A stretch of 64,000 bases of DNA from Acephala macrosclerotiorum (lineage: Eukaryota; Ascomycota; Leotiomycetes; Helotiales; Mollisiaceae). The position numbers and the translations under genes were made by a program. The first letter of the stretch is position 1. Each line of letters opens with the position of its first letter. The stretch spans positions 62,001 through 126,000 of the forward strand of contig MU119312.1 in the NCBI GenBank assembly GCA_014904845.1, written 5' to 3'. The notes beneath the pieces are model-generated. The model worked only from the letters and a program-made list of their open reading frames with translations. It did not search any database and was not told where the DNA came from. This document shows positions 1-12,259 of this stretch, one piece after another.

Positions 1-568
1 AAACTTTAAGAGTACTATACTCATTTCTATACTAACTCGAACAATCCTCTCGCTATCCGCGCATCCCCTCGCCTTTAATTCACTCCGAGCAAAAAATCCC
101 TCTCCCAGCTAGCTCCACCCTCTCTCATCCGCAGCCTCACGATCTATCAATATATTTTTAAATAAGCAAATATTTTCCATCACCAACAGAAAATACTAGT
201 TCTTGAATCACCAGGACGAGTTACCTGTCCGTCCAGGCCATCTAGTAGTGGCCATACGAATTGGATGGGATTGTGTCGCCTTCCACCACCACCTCCCCCG
301 CGAAAAGTAAATCCTTCATCGACTAGGGTTTCTTACACCGGCATCCGCGGGATGCCGGTGGTTCTTTTACCTTTTTCTTTCTTCTTTTCATTTTTTTTTT
401 AGTAGTTGGTTCATCTCCTCTCCTCGCTTGGCGAGATTCTCGTGAAGTGTTTTCTTGCTCGTCGGTTTCGCTAAGGGCTTCGGGAGTTGAGTTGATTGAG
501 CGCGTCAACTGTGTGGGCAAAAGTTGCTGGTATCCCTTTTGTTTCTTTTCTAATAAATGGTTAAGCCC
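1..568. other. Gene-free flank
   Basis: No convincing gene is seen. The part from about 323 to 520 reads, on the minus strand, as a lysine-rich tail in the same frame as the RNase H-like remnant that follows, but it lies beyond an in-frame stop. Confidence 0.5.
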
Positions 569-1408
569 TCATACTGGCTCCTCGGGATTTCCGTGTTTTC
601 TCTTTCGCTTTGCTTCTCTCTCTGCCTCCCGCTTCGCCACTCCTTTCCCCATCCTTCGGAAATTTGCCTTCTGTTTGCGTTTGTACTCTGCTTGTGTATC
701 CTTAATGAATGCATCGGGTCCCCTAAAAGGAGGGATATACTCCGCACCCTCATTAGCAGCACGAAGCACCTCAAACGTACCACCAACTTCACACTCATCA
801 GATACCCATCGAAATTCCACCTCCACACCCGAAGTACTCAAAAGATGCGTTGCGACCAAGCCAAGCTCGACTACCTTTACACTGGCTTTGGGCATTCTAC
901 CTCCGATAGCAACTTGAAATACTCCTCCTGGATTCTCAGAAGTGCATCCCTGGCATTCGAATAGACCACCATCTTTCTGGGCCTCTCAGTACCTGTCAAC
1001 CTCTCGCACTCCTCTCTAACGATTCGAAGTGCCATGGCTACAGCCACGATCTGAGTATCGATGTCACGCGCCACGCGGTGTACGCTCCATACTCACTGCT
1101 CGGGATCCCTAGGCATGAAGTTGCACCAAATATGCATCCTTTAGCCCAGAATACCATGCGGCTGTTCTCGTCTCCGCAGTGTGTGAAGTTTTGATATTCG
1201 AGGAGAGCGTATCTGGTGGCTTTGAATGGTCGGGGGAGATGACTGTTTTGCCTGAAAGGTCTGTTCTTACGACTTCTTTTTCGAATCTTCGACGCTTTTG
1301 TCGGTCTGTGAGGTGTACTGAGTCATGGGTTTGGGGGATGTCTGCCAGGGTGAATGTTGGAGTTAGATCTGAGGTTGACTTAGTAATCGGGAGCTGAGAC
1401 GTTTGCAC
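569..1408 (-). pseudogene. RNase H-like gene remnant
   Basis: The minus strand holds pieces of an RNase H-fold protein of the kind found in LINE-type reverse transcriptases and in stand-alone fungal copies. From about 1074 down to 877 one frame reads a segment with VYSNARDALLRIQ, which resembles the strand-helix region around the second acidic residue. From 895 to 569 a second frame reads GVEVEFRWVSDE and then FEVLRAANEGAE, matching the usual 'WVPGH..VxGNExAD..A' region, followed by a Lys/Arg-rich tail. The frames join only through a shift of one base near 920 (…RIQ to PGGVFQVAIGG…). A stop follows at 569-571, and the coding sense carries on into lysine-rich sequence behind it. The piece from 1408 to 1109 may hold the 5' part. 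An intron could explain one break but not all of them, so a pseudogene is the best reading. The family call is by eye. Confidence 0.5.
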
Positions 1409-1809
1409 TCATCATGATGCTGGTGATGTTAGAGGAACAAGCCTGCGGGGGTTGGAAAGTAGTGTTGTTTTGAGGGCACGAGTGAGGGACGAAAGGTTGT
1501 GGGGGAGGTGATTGATCATGATTATGTCGAAGCCGGGATCACGTGTGGCCGGTGAGAATGAAGCTGGTAATGCACTGCCAGCTACACTTGTGATTTTTGT
1601 CAGATCTCATCGTTGTCTTCTGCGTCTGCATGAGTTGGAGGATTGCTGTACGTTCTTCATGACACCACCGAACTTTCGGAAAGGATAGAATGTTCGGAGA
1701 GAAGAGAACTGGCAGAACCAACATAAGCAACTTTTTCATGGTATCCACAATGCTTGCTGTTATCCGACCCGATCATCAAGGGTTTGTACTCAACATACAG
1801 GTAGGTCAT
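1409..1809. other. Intergenic, nothing recognised
   Basis: Only short random frames are seen. This is the 3' side of NOP12. Confidence 0.5.
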
Positions 1810-3709
1810 CTATGCCTTCTTGCCTCCACTTTTCTTCCACGCTGTTGCTCGCTTCGCACCTCTATTCTGAGGCTTGCCACCCTTGTTACCACCTTTCTTG
1901 CCGCCACCCTTTCCAAACTTTAAATCCTTCGGCTTCCCATTCTTAGCACTAGCTCTGAACCCCTCGAACACGATGTTTTCAGGAGTCTTCGCAATGCCTT
2001 CAAGTCTAGCGCTCTTTTCACCATCTCCTCGTCGTCCAATTGCCATACCATTTGCACCGCTTCCGGCTTTCTTGAATTGAGAGGCTCCTGCTTTGCCTAA
2101 GAGCTTGCTGGCACGACCTTTCAACGAAGAGAATTCGGAGGTGGTCTTGGGAACGAAGACTCGGTCTTTTTTGGGCTTCTTGGATTCGGTGCGGGATGCT
2201 GCTGATGCTAGGGCGGTCTTTCGGACTGCTTTTGCGCGGACGACACGGAGAACCCGGGGGAGCATGGGTGGGTATTTCTTCTCGTTGAAGAGGAGGGCTG
2301 CTTCGACGGCGTTGGGGTCCTGATTTCTGTTAGCAATTAACATTTCAGAATAGAAGGTCTTTTATACCTCAAATTGTACGTATGCAAAGCCTTTACCAAC
2401 TCTCGTCTTCTCATCCCTGACAACACGAACACTTTCGACTTTTCCAGCTTTACCGAATTGCCTCCAAAGACCTTCCTCAATATCTGAAGGCACCTTTGAT
2501 CGCTTCCGCTCGTTCTCGCCACCTTGGTCCAACATGCTCTCATCATCCACAAACCCAAGATTGCCAACAAATACACACCGACGATGGTCTGTCTTCGCTG
2601 GGTGAGCAACACCGTCTACTCGGAGATGGCGGTCAAGTACCATCGTGGCATTCAATCTCTTCACAGCTTCTCTCGCCGCGTAGGCAGTCGAATAGACAAC
2701 GTAGGCATTTGTACTCTTGGTCGTAGCATCCATAAGCTCTTTCTTTGCAAACGCAGCTTTCTTAGGGATTCCACCACCCGCATATGCAGTTGAACGGAAG
2801 CGGATTGATTCGACCTTGTGTGCAGGCTTGCCCTCTAGTGGTGCTGGGAGAGATGGTATGAAAGAGCCCATGTGTGAGAGGAGAGTTTTCTTGGCGGTTT
2901 TGGAGGATATTGCGAGTGTGGAGACGTTGGCTAGGAAGACTGTTCGAGAGGCTTTCTCGAGCTCGGCGGCGTCTTTGGTGGGTTGTAAGGACTCGTGAAG
3001 TGGCACATCTGATGGTGTCATTCTGCCCGACTTGTCTTCCTGTTCAGAATCGTCCTCACTCTCTTCCTCTAAAGGTTCTTCGTCTTCATCAGCCCCAGGC
3101 GCTTCTTCGCCATTTTCTCCATCCTCTGCTGCCAGCAATCTTTGACGCTTTAGCCTTCTTTCAGCTTGTCGTTCTTCCTCTTCTTTCTCTTCTTCCCTAG
3201 CTAATTTCTGCATATATTTTCCCTCTAAATCTTCCTCATCGTTCTTTCGCTTCCGTTTGCGTTCCTTCTTCGAGAGAGGGGCTTCGACAATATTCTCTAT
3301 CTCTGCCCCGCCATCGGATTCCACGTCTTCTAGTTCCGAGAGTCCATCGATATCTGCGTCTTCCAAATCTTCATCTACACTACTTAATTCCTCCTCATCG
3401 CCTTCTGATTCAGCCTCGTCGCTATCTTCAGGCTCCTCGACAACGGCTTTTCTCTTAGGTGGTGGAGGAGGCTCTTCATAACGAGATTTTGGAGGGGCTT
3501 TGACTGGTCCAGCCTAGGAATGTCTATTAGCATTGTGTTTGAGACATATAATTTACTTCAATTTGGGATAGCCTTACACTGGAAGAAAATAATAGAGCAA
3601 GATTGGGATCGATCGCAGTTTCGTCGACTATGATACTCTTCATGGAGCGCCCATTGGTCTTTGGCTCCACCTCGGCGGCCTCCGTATCTTTGCGACTTCG
3701 TTTTCCCAT
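1810..3709 (-). CDS. NOP12: Nucleolar protein 12, RRM protein of 60S ribosome biogenesis
   Basis: Three exons: 3709-3578, 3513-2368 and 2319-1810. They join in phase (GTAAGG..CTAG; GTATAA..GCTAAC..CAG) and give about 595 residues. The N-terminal third is acidic and Lys-rich, as in nucleolar proteins. Two RRM-type regions follow: one around [14 protein letters not shown] and one with [14 protein letters not shown] and the RNP1-like [10 protein letters not shown], which is split by the second intron. The C-terminus is basic and glycine-rich ([15 protein letters not shown]). In yeast Nop12 is a nucleolar RNA-binding protein needed for pre-25S rRNA processing. The start at 3709 (MGKRSRK) is preferred over an in-frame ATG 33 bases upstream because it directly gives the usual basic N-terminus. 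The gene is divergent from DEP1. Confidence 0.88.
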
Positions 3710-4332
3710 CGTGAAGAGTTTGATGTCGAGTAATTCTTCCAACCGCTCATAAATATTTTGACGAGGAAAATTATTGGCAGCACGGAGCTTAAAGTACCGA
3801 TAGGCAGAAAGTAAAGGCGGTGAGAGACGCGAATCGCGATATGGGGGAAGAAAGGAAACAAACTAAGAGCATGGCTGCAATTCTTGCCGTACTGGTTCCA
3901 GATACAGATGGCAGGTCAATCTGGTCTTTCTCGACTTATGTTGAAAGTATCGCATCCTAGAACCATGTAAAGGATAAGCTCATTGAGTTCCAAAAACCCC
4001 GGCTTATAGATCTCAATCAAGCGAGGAGCCGGCATCCTTGCCCTGTTCCTCTCTGGTGGTCATTCGGTCCCCCATTGCAGCTCTTCACACAACTCAGCGC
4101 TTTTACCCTTCACCCACACCGGACCACGCTGCCAACCCTCAGTTACAGCTCAGACGTGTTCAAAATATCGATTTTGACTCACAGCGACTCTGAGAACCAA
4201 CTTTTCCAGCCACAACAATCCCCGTCGCGAATACTGCCCTCCCAGCACACTTCGAACGATACAACTCCTCACGGGGTTATGTGACCACCACCGCAGATAC
4301 ACACAAGACTGGGTTGAGATATTATTAAGCAC
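3710..4332. promoter_or_regulatory. Divergent promoter region, NOP12 / DEP1
   Basis: The 623 bases between the two start codons carry the 5' regions of both genes. No single element can be named with confidence. Confidence 0.45.
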
Positions 4333-6661
4333 ATGATGAGCGTGGAAATGGATCAAGCTGCAGATGCTATATTACAGGCAGCCGGCGAGGATGGCTCTTT
4401 GGACGAACTGAGCGATGTTGAGGTTGACGCGGATGGCTCAAGTAGCTTGAGCGAGATTGAGGATAAAGACGGCGAGCAAGATGAAGACCCAGAAGCTTCG
4501 GACGGCCTCAGCGATGTTTCTGACGGCGAGAATGACTCCGAAGCAGAGACGGAGCGTCTCGAAGAGTCTCCTAACAAATTTCGACTACACCAAGACGTCG
4601 TCCTCAGCTCGCAGATCAACAACCAAACCTACGAAAGAAGCCCGAGCAAACTTAACAAGCAGATCACTACAGATGACCATGAAGAAGATGAAGAGGAAGA
4701 ACCATTGTCTGACGACGAAATTTCTGTCGACGAGTCTCCCGAGTCGCCCAAAAGCCCCGCCCTAGATGAGCCCGAAATCGAACCTCCAACGGCTGCGACA
4801 TCTCTGCAAGACTCATCTGGCGAGGGAAAGACATCATTATCAGTTATGGATCCTGATACGAAGAAGCGCAAACGTTCGATCATGGCGGGGGGTGTCGTCG
4901 ACGAGGACATTGAGGAGCCTCTGCGCAAGCGCACTGGTTCGGTCTTGACTCCAGGCGACGACTATGCCATTGAAGATGATATAAATCCAGAGGAAGAAGT
5001 TGACAACTCCAATCCCATCAGCGGAGATGTCTCGGGGGATGAAGTTGAGCCGGCGCACGAAGAGGAAGTGGTCGAGGACATTGAAGAACCTGTCGCAGAC
5101 GACGAAATAGTTCCTACGATCTCTGATGCACTGCTGCTGTCGCCAAAGAAGAGGGGTCGGAGAAAGAAGAAGGGGCAAGAGAATGGTGTTGACAGCCACG
5201 AAGACGCAGAGGCGGGTGCCGATGGGGAAGCAGTCCTGAACGGTGATCTCGAGGTCAGAAATGGCGACGAGGATCACGCAGACAATGAGGGAGATGATGA
5301 AGCAGAGGCCGCATTGAAGAACGAAGAAGAGCGTGAGTCGAGGCCATGCGATTTGGCCGATGCTGGGAAACTAACAAAGACCGTAGTCGAGAAGAAGAGG
5401 GTAGCTCTGGAACAATTGACTACAATAGAACGGCAATTTACAACGTTCCGAGACAGGTTTGTACGAAAGACCATGTTCAGAACTCTACTGACAACTTTAC
5501 AGGCTGTATGACGAGCGGCTCGAGCAACTGAATCGAGAGGAAGCAATGCTTCGACAAGATAAACCAACCCATCCCGAATACCTTGCCATGATGGAATGCA
5601 TTGATGCGCGAAGAGATGCCAGGATCAGAGTGGCAGACAACCTGAAGAAGCTTGAAATGGAGAGTCTTCGGAGAACTGCTGTCGCTAGGAGAAGCCAGAT
5701 CCTCACCCAGTACCAACAGGATGTCCGAATGATCAGGGAGACCAAGCTTCATCAGTTGGGCGAACAATGGTACAAGATACAGCACGATAGGAGGAGCTAT
5801 GCAGGCAGTGTTCCAGACTATGCTCTGAAGTTTCCAACTCGAAGGTCGCAACAAATCCACAATCAAGTAGCATACAGCAACGAAGTCTCGATTCTATCCG
5901 GTATCGCGAAGTATGTCGGCTTCCCGGCGGCACCAAGAATGGCAGCTGCTACGGCTGCAGAGCTCGAGGACGATTTTGAGAAGATGGGCGTAAGTTCAGA
6001 ACGCCGTGCAGCATTCGGGTCAGACATGCTGATTGGATATTAGCGAATAAAACAAGCCCAGCAAGTTCAACCACCAGGCTTGCCTCTGCAAGAGTTGGCA
6101 GCACTACGTACCGCTGGCTCAATTGCTCGATCTAAGCCCGCCGTGGACCAATTTGTCTCAGCGACACCGTGGGCAAATCCGCAACATCCTTCCCACGCGC
6201 ATCTACTCCAGCGGCAGACATCTGCACAACAAACGCCGCGGACTACCAGTCCCCTCTCTCAGGTCCAGGTTCAGCCCCGTCGGCACTCTCACCAGCATGG
6301 TTCCAGCGTTCCAATCTCTGGCACTTTCCCCCCTACCCCGGCAGCATTGTTGCATCATTCCTCTAATGGGGCCTCAATGTCCGGAGGAAGGATATCACCA
6401 CATAATCCCTTTGGCAACTCAAATCACGTACATTCAATAGCACCATCACCGCTGGGCAGTCGGCAAACATCATTATCTCCACAACAGAACCGACATCCGA
6501 TATCGATACCAGAACAACAGCATAATCTACTACCTACACAGGATATTCCTAAGAGCAATGGCGCTCAACACTCACCTCCTATTGGCCATTCGGAAGGCCC
6601 TCGTGATTTCTCCCACGAAGTGAGAAGAGAGGCTGCTTCTTCGATGATGAGTCGCTTTTGA
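4333..6661 (+). CDS. DEP1: Transcriptional regulatory protein Dep1/Sds3 family (Rpd3L histone deacetylase complex)
   Basis: Four exons: 4333-5332, 5387-5456, 5503-5989 and 6044-6661. All junctions close in phase and give 724 residues. The first 330 residues are extremely acidic and low in complexity (ELSDVEVDAD, SLSEIEDKDGEQDED), as in fungal Dep1. The Sds3-like domain follows (about 335-520). It starts with EKKRVALEQLTTIERQF and continues through FRDRLYDERLEQLNREE, assembled across the second and third introns, and DNLKKLEMESLRR. The C-terminus is rich in Gln, Pro and Ser. Dep1 and Sds3 bridge Sin3 and the Rpd3 deacetylase, so the role is gene repression in the nucleus. Two ATGs in a row open the frame; the first is used. 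The domain also occurs in Sds3 itself, so the paralogue call is less certain than the family. Confidence 0.82.
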
Positions 6662-7692
6662 CTCAGTTTATATGATCATGACGGCGAACATATGGTGGAG
6701 GCGTTTTGAAAGGGCTATTAAGCATGAATGGAGTACTATGGATGGAGGAGTTCGCGTCTTGTATAGACAGACGGTTCACGATTCATCTTCGGCGCGGAGT
6801 TTGTCTTGCCTTTCTGTACTTATATTGTAGAGCTACAATCTGCGATGATCCCTCAATGATCACCTAGCCCAATCCATAACCAAACGCCTTCTATGCTCGT
6901 ACAATGTGAGGGGTGTTGCGATTTGCCATGTCTTTACTTGTATACATGTAATTCTTCCCAACGCGGTGGCTTCTTTGCTAGCCCAACTATCCCCTCACTT
7001 CGCTACTGGTGCCATCGTGCTTGCTCCTGCTTGTGGTGCTTGTATCGGGGCGTCTGGGACTTTGACGTCCTCGAACTCGTCTTGCGAAACGGCTTTAATC
7101 GTCCATGAATCTACGCATTGTGCATCAGAACGTTATTTCGTAGAGTTGCCAGGTGTACGTACAAACTCCTATGCAGAATGCGAAGAGCCCAAGGCCAGTC
7201 AATGAATTCCTGACAAGATATGGTCTTCGAGCCCGGATCAAGGCGGCGGATTGCTTGTAGTGCTTGTCGTAATATGAGGATCGCGGTAGCCTGGGAACAG
7301 CATGTTAGACTCTTTGAAACATTACCAAATGATCCATAGCTTACACTGCCATCTTGACTCTCGTGTGAATTGATCCTGTCGATTTCGAGAATCGGCTCAC
7401 TTTTGGAGATGGTAAAGACCTAAAACGGTTTAGCGTGATCCGGTCGCATGAGAGCTCTTCCTCGACGTGACGAAATGAAGCCAGGCGCGTTCTTCAACAA
7501 GGAAAGCGATCCAAATCACTTCAACGACTTCGACTCCCATCCACAACTTTCTGACTAGAATGAAGAGCGACATTCGAGGTCTATCTTCCCAGTATCTGCG
7601 ACAGAGATAAATAGATCCATTCTCCCTCACATGCAGGTACATGCAGATTCAGCAACTCCTCGTAGAGCTTCGTGACAGCTATTTATGCCACC
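6662..7692. other. Intergenic, DEP1 3' side and PTA1 promoter
   Basis: About 1 kb with no supported gene. The frames present are short and show no known motif. Confidence 0.5.
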
Positions 7693-10286
7693 ATGGCAGC
7701 CCCCGTGCTCTCCGTCGAACAACAGATAAAGCAACTCGATGATGCGCGAAAGCTCGTATTGAGTGATGCCAATTACTACCCGCAGATTATACAAGGGATT
7801 CTACCTATTGCTGCTCCTGGTGCCAGAGTAGAGTTGCGACGATGGGTTTCCGATTTCCTGGCAGAGGCGTTTGCAAGTCCTTCGATTCCGGCGCAGCAGA
7901 AGGAGACTATGAGTTTGATAGTCTTGGATACTTTGAAGTCTATGATTGAGAATCCTCAGGAGGATCCTGCAGTTGTGAAGAGTGTGGTGCAGACTGCGGC
8001 GAGTGTGTACCCTTTGGTGGTTAGATGGATGTAGGTTTGCCCATATCCCTCTGCAGACTCGTGCATGCCCTTGTACTTTTTGATCCCTTGTTGGAAGATG
8101 AGACGCGGGATTGGGGTCATGAAGTGGATGGGTACAGCTTTTGCACTGGATTAGTCTAACATGTATCGTGTACAGCATCAACAACTCTTATGACGGCCCA
8201 ACCTGGGACAAAATGCTTGCCATCAAGTCGAGGATATTGCGGATATGGGACAATGCTGCTACGGGAGTACGGATATGCTGCATCAAGTTCGCCCAAAGAG
8301 TAGTATTCGTACAGACGAAGGGACCAGATGCTGACCCTAGGGTATGAACGCTTCTCTTTTCTCAAACCTTGATACTGACTTGCTACAGCGTGGTGATCCT
8401 CTCGAAGTCTCTCTATCTATGGTACCACCAAATCACCCGCTTATACCGCCCAACAATCTTCAGGCAGAAGCGTCAGGTCTGTTGGACAGGATGTTGGCAG
8501 TCTTCCAAGAGAACATCAGGTCCGTAGCTCACTTATTTCCCCGATTGGCGACTAACTGATAGATATAGCGATGCTGTACTTGTTGATGCTACTCTAAACT
8601 CCCTTTCCATTCTAATCCGTGCCCGCCCCCATATTGCCAATAGAATCCTGAATGTCATCTTGAACTTCAACCCCCTTAAACAAGCCAATTCGCCCATGAC
8701 CCCCAAGCTCCGCGTTATGGTTAAGTCCATGGAAAAGACCACTAGATCATTGCTTGTACACATCTTGAAACGGTATGCCCCAGTGCCACAAATGGATTCA
8801 ACGAAGTGCTGACAAAATTTAGTGATCCTCAGCATCCGTTAGCAGGAAAGATCCAGCAGTATGTCGAGCGTATGATGAGATCAAAAGCAGACATCTTCGA
8901 TGAGCAGACCCGGAAACGAGGACCACCTGAGCCTACAGATGGTTTAGACGCTTCGAAGAGACAGAAGCTGAATGCTCAAGTAAAGCCTTCTGCGCCCAAA
9001 TTCCATATTCCTCCTCTAGCACCTGGGTCTCACTCGGTTGCTGAACTTTTCACTGTCACAAATGATGAGGGCCTAAAGGGGTTTGACGTGGCACAACTTG
9101 CAGAACATCTCGTTGTGAAAATTGGCATCACAATTCTGCAGCGTCTTGACGCAGATACGTTGAACCAAGCAGTTGAAGTGAGTTCTCCTGAGAAGACATC
9201 AGTACGTGAGCTAAATTATACCCCAGGGCGTTCGCAAGAGACTACAATCGATGTCTGCCGCTCAACCAGAGATGATCAACGCAGCAACCGCGCCATTGGG
9301 TGTTGAAGAAGAGGACGATGATTATGAGCCAGACTTTTACGGAGCAGAAGACACAGAGCAGATTCTCAACAAGCTAGATGGCGCACCCCCAGAAGAAACA
9401 AAACTTCAAACACCAGCACCCGATATGGCCCTTGGTCACTTCGCCTTACCCGCACCACCACCTCTCACGCCAGAGCAAGTCGCCCAAGTCGGACAAGGCA
9501 CAGTCGCTAGAGTCTTCGAAGTTATGCAGACTTTGGAAGAGAAAGGCAAGACATCGAAAGCTGGTATCAACAGACTAGCTGCTAGCGCGTACGACCGACC
9601 AGCTTGGATCACGATCATCACTCGACTGGCAACACGTGCTTCAGCCGGCTTAGAAGAAGCCGACGCAGTGAAACTCGAGCCTCACCAAATCCCACCTTTC
9701 TCTCTCGGCAACAACATCCGCGAATCACTATACCGTTACATCTTCGAAGACTTCCGCAAACGAATCGACATTGCTGTCCAATGGCTCTGCGAAGAATGGT
9801 ACAATGACAAGTTGCAGATGAGAGCAGGTGAAGATGCAGTTCTGCATTACGAGAAGTGGGCCATCAAGGTTATTGATGGCATTGTACCATACCTAGATGG
9901 ACAGGATCGAGCATTGGTCATCAAATTCCTAGGGGAGATTCCGGGATTGAGTATGGAGGTTCTGGAGAGGGTTAAGGGGTTGTGTGTTAATCCTACTACG
10001 GTTAATATGGCGTTGCAGAGTTTGCTGTTTCTGGTTGCTTATAGGCCGCCGGCGAGGGAACTGGTGCTTGCTGCTGTTGAGGATGTTTGGAATACTTGTG
10101 AGTTTCCTTGCTACAAATTGATGTTGCTTTGAAGGTTGCTGATGTGAAATAGATGAGGACGCGAGACCGATCGTGGTTAAGTTATTCTCGAAGTATCGAC
10201 CAGATTACGCAGAAAGAATCAAAGCAGTAGAGGAGGAGAAGAAGTCGAATGGTGTGCCGGAGGTGGCGCGGGTTGTGGCTGCTTGA
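7693..10286 (+). CDS. PTA1: mRNA cleavage and polyadenylation factor subunit Pta1/symplekin
   Basis: Seven exons: 7693-8030, 8176-8341, 8389-8519, 8569-8772, 8823-9177, 9227-10097 and 10153-10286. They close in phase and give 732 residues, against 785 in yeast. The N-terminal half is the symplekin/Pta1 helical (HEAT-like) domain: QLDDARKLVLSDANYYPQII, then TWDKMLAIKSRILRIWD and GVRICCIKFAQRVVFVQT. An acidic linker (EEEDDDYEPDFYG) separates it from the C-terminal helical part. Pta1 is the scaffold of the CPF complex and links cleavage, polyadenylation and the Ssu72 phosphatase. The start at 7693 sits in a textbook context (GCCACCATGG) and is preferred over an in-frame ATG 21 bases upstream. 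The gene is intron-rich compared with its neighbours. Confidence 0.87.
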
Positions 10287-12259
10287 GAAGTTAAGCGTGC
10301 TTTGCATTTCTTGATGAAGGTGTATTCTAGTTTGGGCATGGAACATTGCAGCATTCATTGGGTGGCGTAAAGGGCTCGGCTCATTTGATGGTTTTCGACG
10401 ACCACGAAAAGACAAAAAGTCGAGAGGTTATCTGGTCTGGTGATGACTGGACTGGACACTTGTATTCCTGGAAGAGAAAAATGGTTGAGCGGTTGATATG
10501 AATGCCGACGTTATGATGTGGTGGGGTATACCCCTTGCAATGCAGAACGAGAATCAATGATGAGAGTTCTTGAGAGCAGACTCCTAATGTGCAGAATAAA
10601 TGACACAGCACTTGTACTAGCCGCGATTGTCCTGACAACGTAGGGTCTTTACAAAGAGCTTGGAGCCAGGCTCAAGCAGCATCTGATGGAAGGATATAAT
10701 CTAGGTGATCCCTCTTATATCGTGTTCAAGTGCTAAAATGAATGCCCCTAGTTTGCTAGCATCTTGGTATGTCGCTCTTTTCGAACGCTGCTTCGTGCTG
10801 GATGGTGGGTGGTATTGTATGGTAGGATTCTTGTGTATTTCAAAACGATGGCTGCAGCATCAGAGAGCGAGGAAGAGGGAAGAACTCACGTGCTCATGAG
10901 TGAAGTGAAGCTGTGTGAAGCTGTCTAAGTAAGATTACCTAGCTGTGAGGGTACATCGAATGTCCTTTGGCTTCTTCTCCTCTAGCAATATAGTGAAAGG
11001 GCTTGCTTGCCTGTCGTAATTTTAAAGATGTGCCGAACTCTTAACGCATACAATATCAGCGAGCGAGGAAGCGCAAGGACACCTCACGTGCTGCTTTGAA
11101 GTGAGGCTGCGATTATTCCAGTACATCGAACATCCTTCGACTTCTTGTTCTTGGCAAAATAGACAGCTCATTTCTTGGCCTATCGTAATTTTAAATGCGT
11201 TGGAATTGTAATGCATACGAATATCAAAATCGACATATGACTTGCTGCGGTTCATCCGTTGACAAGCCTAACCCCCCTCGAGGCCCCTGGATCTAGAATA
11301 GGCCGTATACAGATCTCCGGGACAGTACGAGTGCCGTGCGGTACTTCGAGTATGCAGTGTAAATTACACAAGCCTTTTGCTTGGAAAGGAGTTCGTGACC
11401 GAGGAGAATGAAAAGCAAATCCATACAACTTGAAATGATTCGATGACGATAAATGACCGAGAGAGTGTGGTTCGCTGACCGCCCATCCGCTTCCAGGAAC
11501 TTGCTTGGAGTCGACTGATTGCGAATGATATCTTGCATGCTATTGGAAACAAAACTTCCTACGGGTTGTTTCATGGTGATCTGATTCCGCGCATCGGTAG
11601 GAACCCGTGTTCCCCTGCATTGAAGGATATAATGCGGGGGGCACTCAAAAGTCTCTAACCTGAAGTTTACCAGCAGGGGTTCTGGTTGCCTCATCGACCA
11701 CTCACGGCGACCTGTCAGCCTTTCGCGTGTTGAAGATCCGGTGTCAGAGCGCATCACTCTTACCTGTTCTCGAGATTAGATCTACGCAACACATCAACCT
11801 TTATCACCACATCCAAAAGGAGAGCCAAACTTGCCTCCTGTATTTGCTAAGCCAGTATCTTGTGCGCCATACGATTGCTTGCTACTTGAGAGAGCCGGAG
11901 AAGACGAGGCTCGAGGTATTGCGGTGGAGAGGCCTCGCGTATTTCTAGACATATCTTACGGTATTGATTACTTGCTGAGACGGTTGGGGACGGATGCTCG
12001 GGGTGGGAGAAAGAGGGAAGACATGAGCGATGAACATTTCGATCGCTCACGATTCGACGCCGAGACTTCTTGCCGAACAAGCACCGCTGGTTCACGTTCG
12101 TTCAGAATATCTTGGTAGGTGCGCATATTCTTTTTGTCGTCCTTCATAAAGAGTCGTTGCACAAATTTCGATCTGTGTCTATTGCTTGTCCCAGCCAATC
12201 TTTGTGTCTTTGTGCTCTAGTAGCAGACCTTAGCTGGTGTTTACTTCCTCGTTGCCAAT
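10287..12259. repeat. Intergenic with a diverged tandem duplication
   Basis: No gene is supported in these 2 kb. Bases 10865-11058 and 11062-11227 are two diverged copies of one sequence. Both begin AGCGAGGAAG, share CTCACGTGCT, GTACATCGAA, a CTTC-rich part and TCGTAATTTTAAA, and end near GCATAC..AATATCA. The second copy is about 28 bases shorter. Confidence 0.65.

Noticed and set aside
2093..3481. Plus-strand open frames antisense to NOP12
   Set aside because: They mirror the codons of the acidic and basic low-complexity parts of NOP12 and have no splice structure or motif of their own.
4353..5277. Minus-strand Ser-rich frames opposite DEP1
   Set aside because: Ser-rich shadows are expected opposite GAT/GAG-rich acidic coding sequence.
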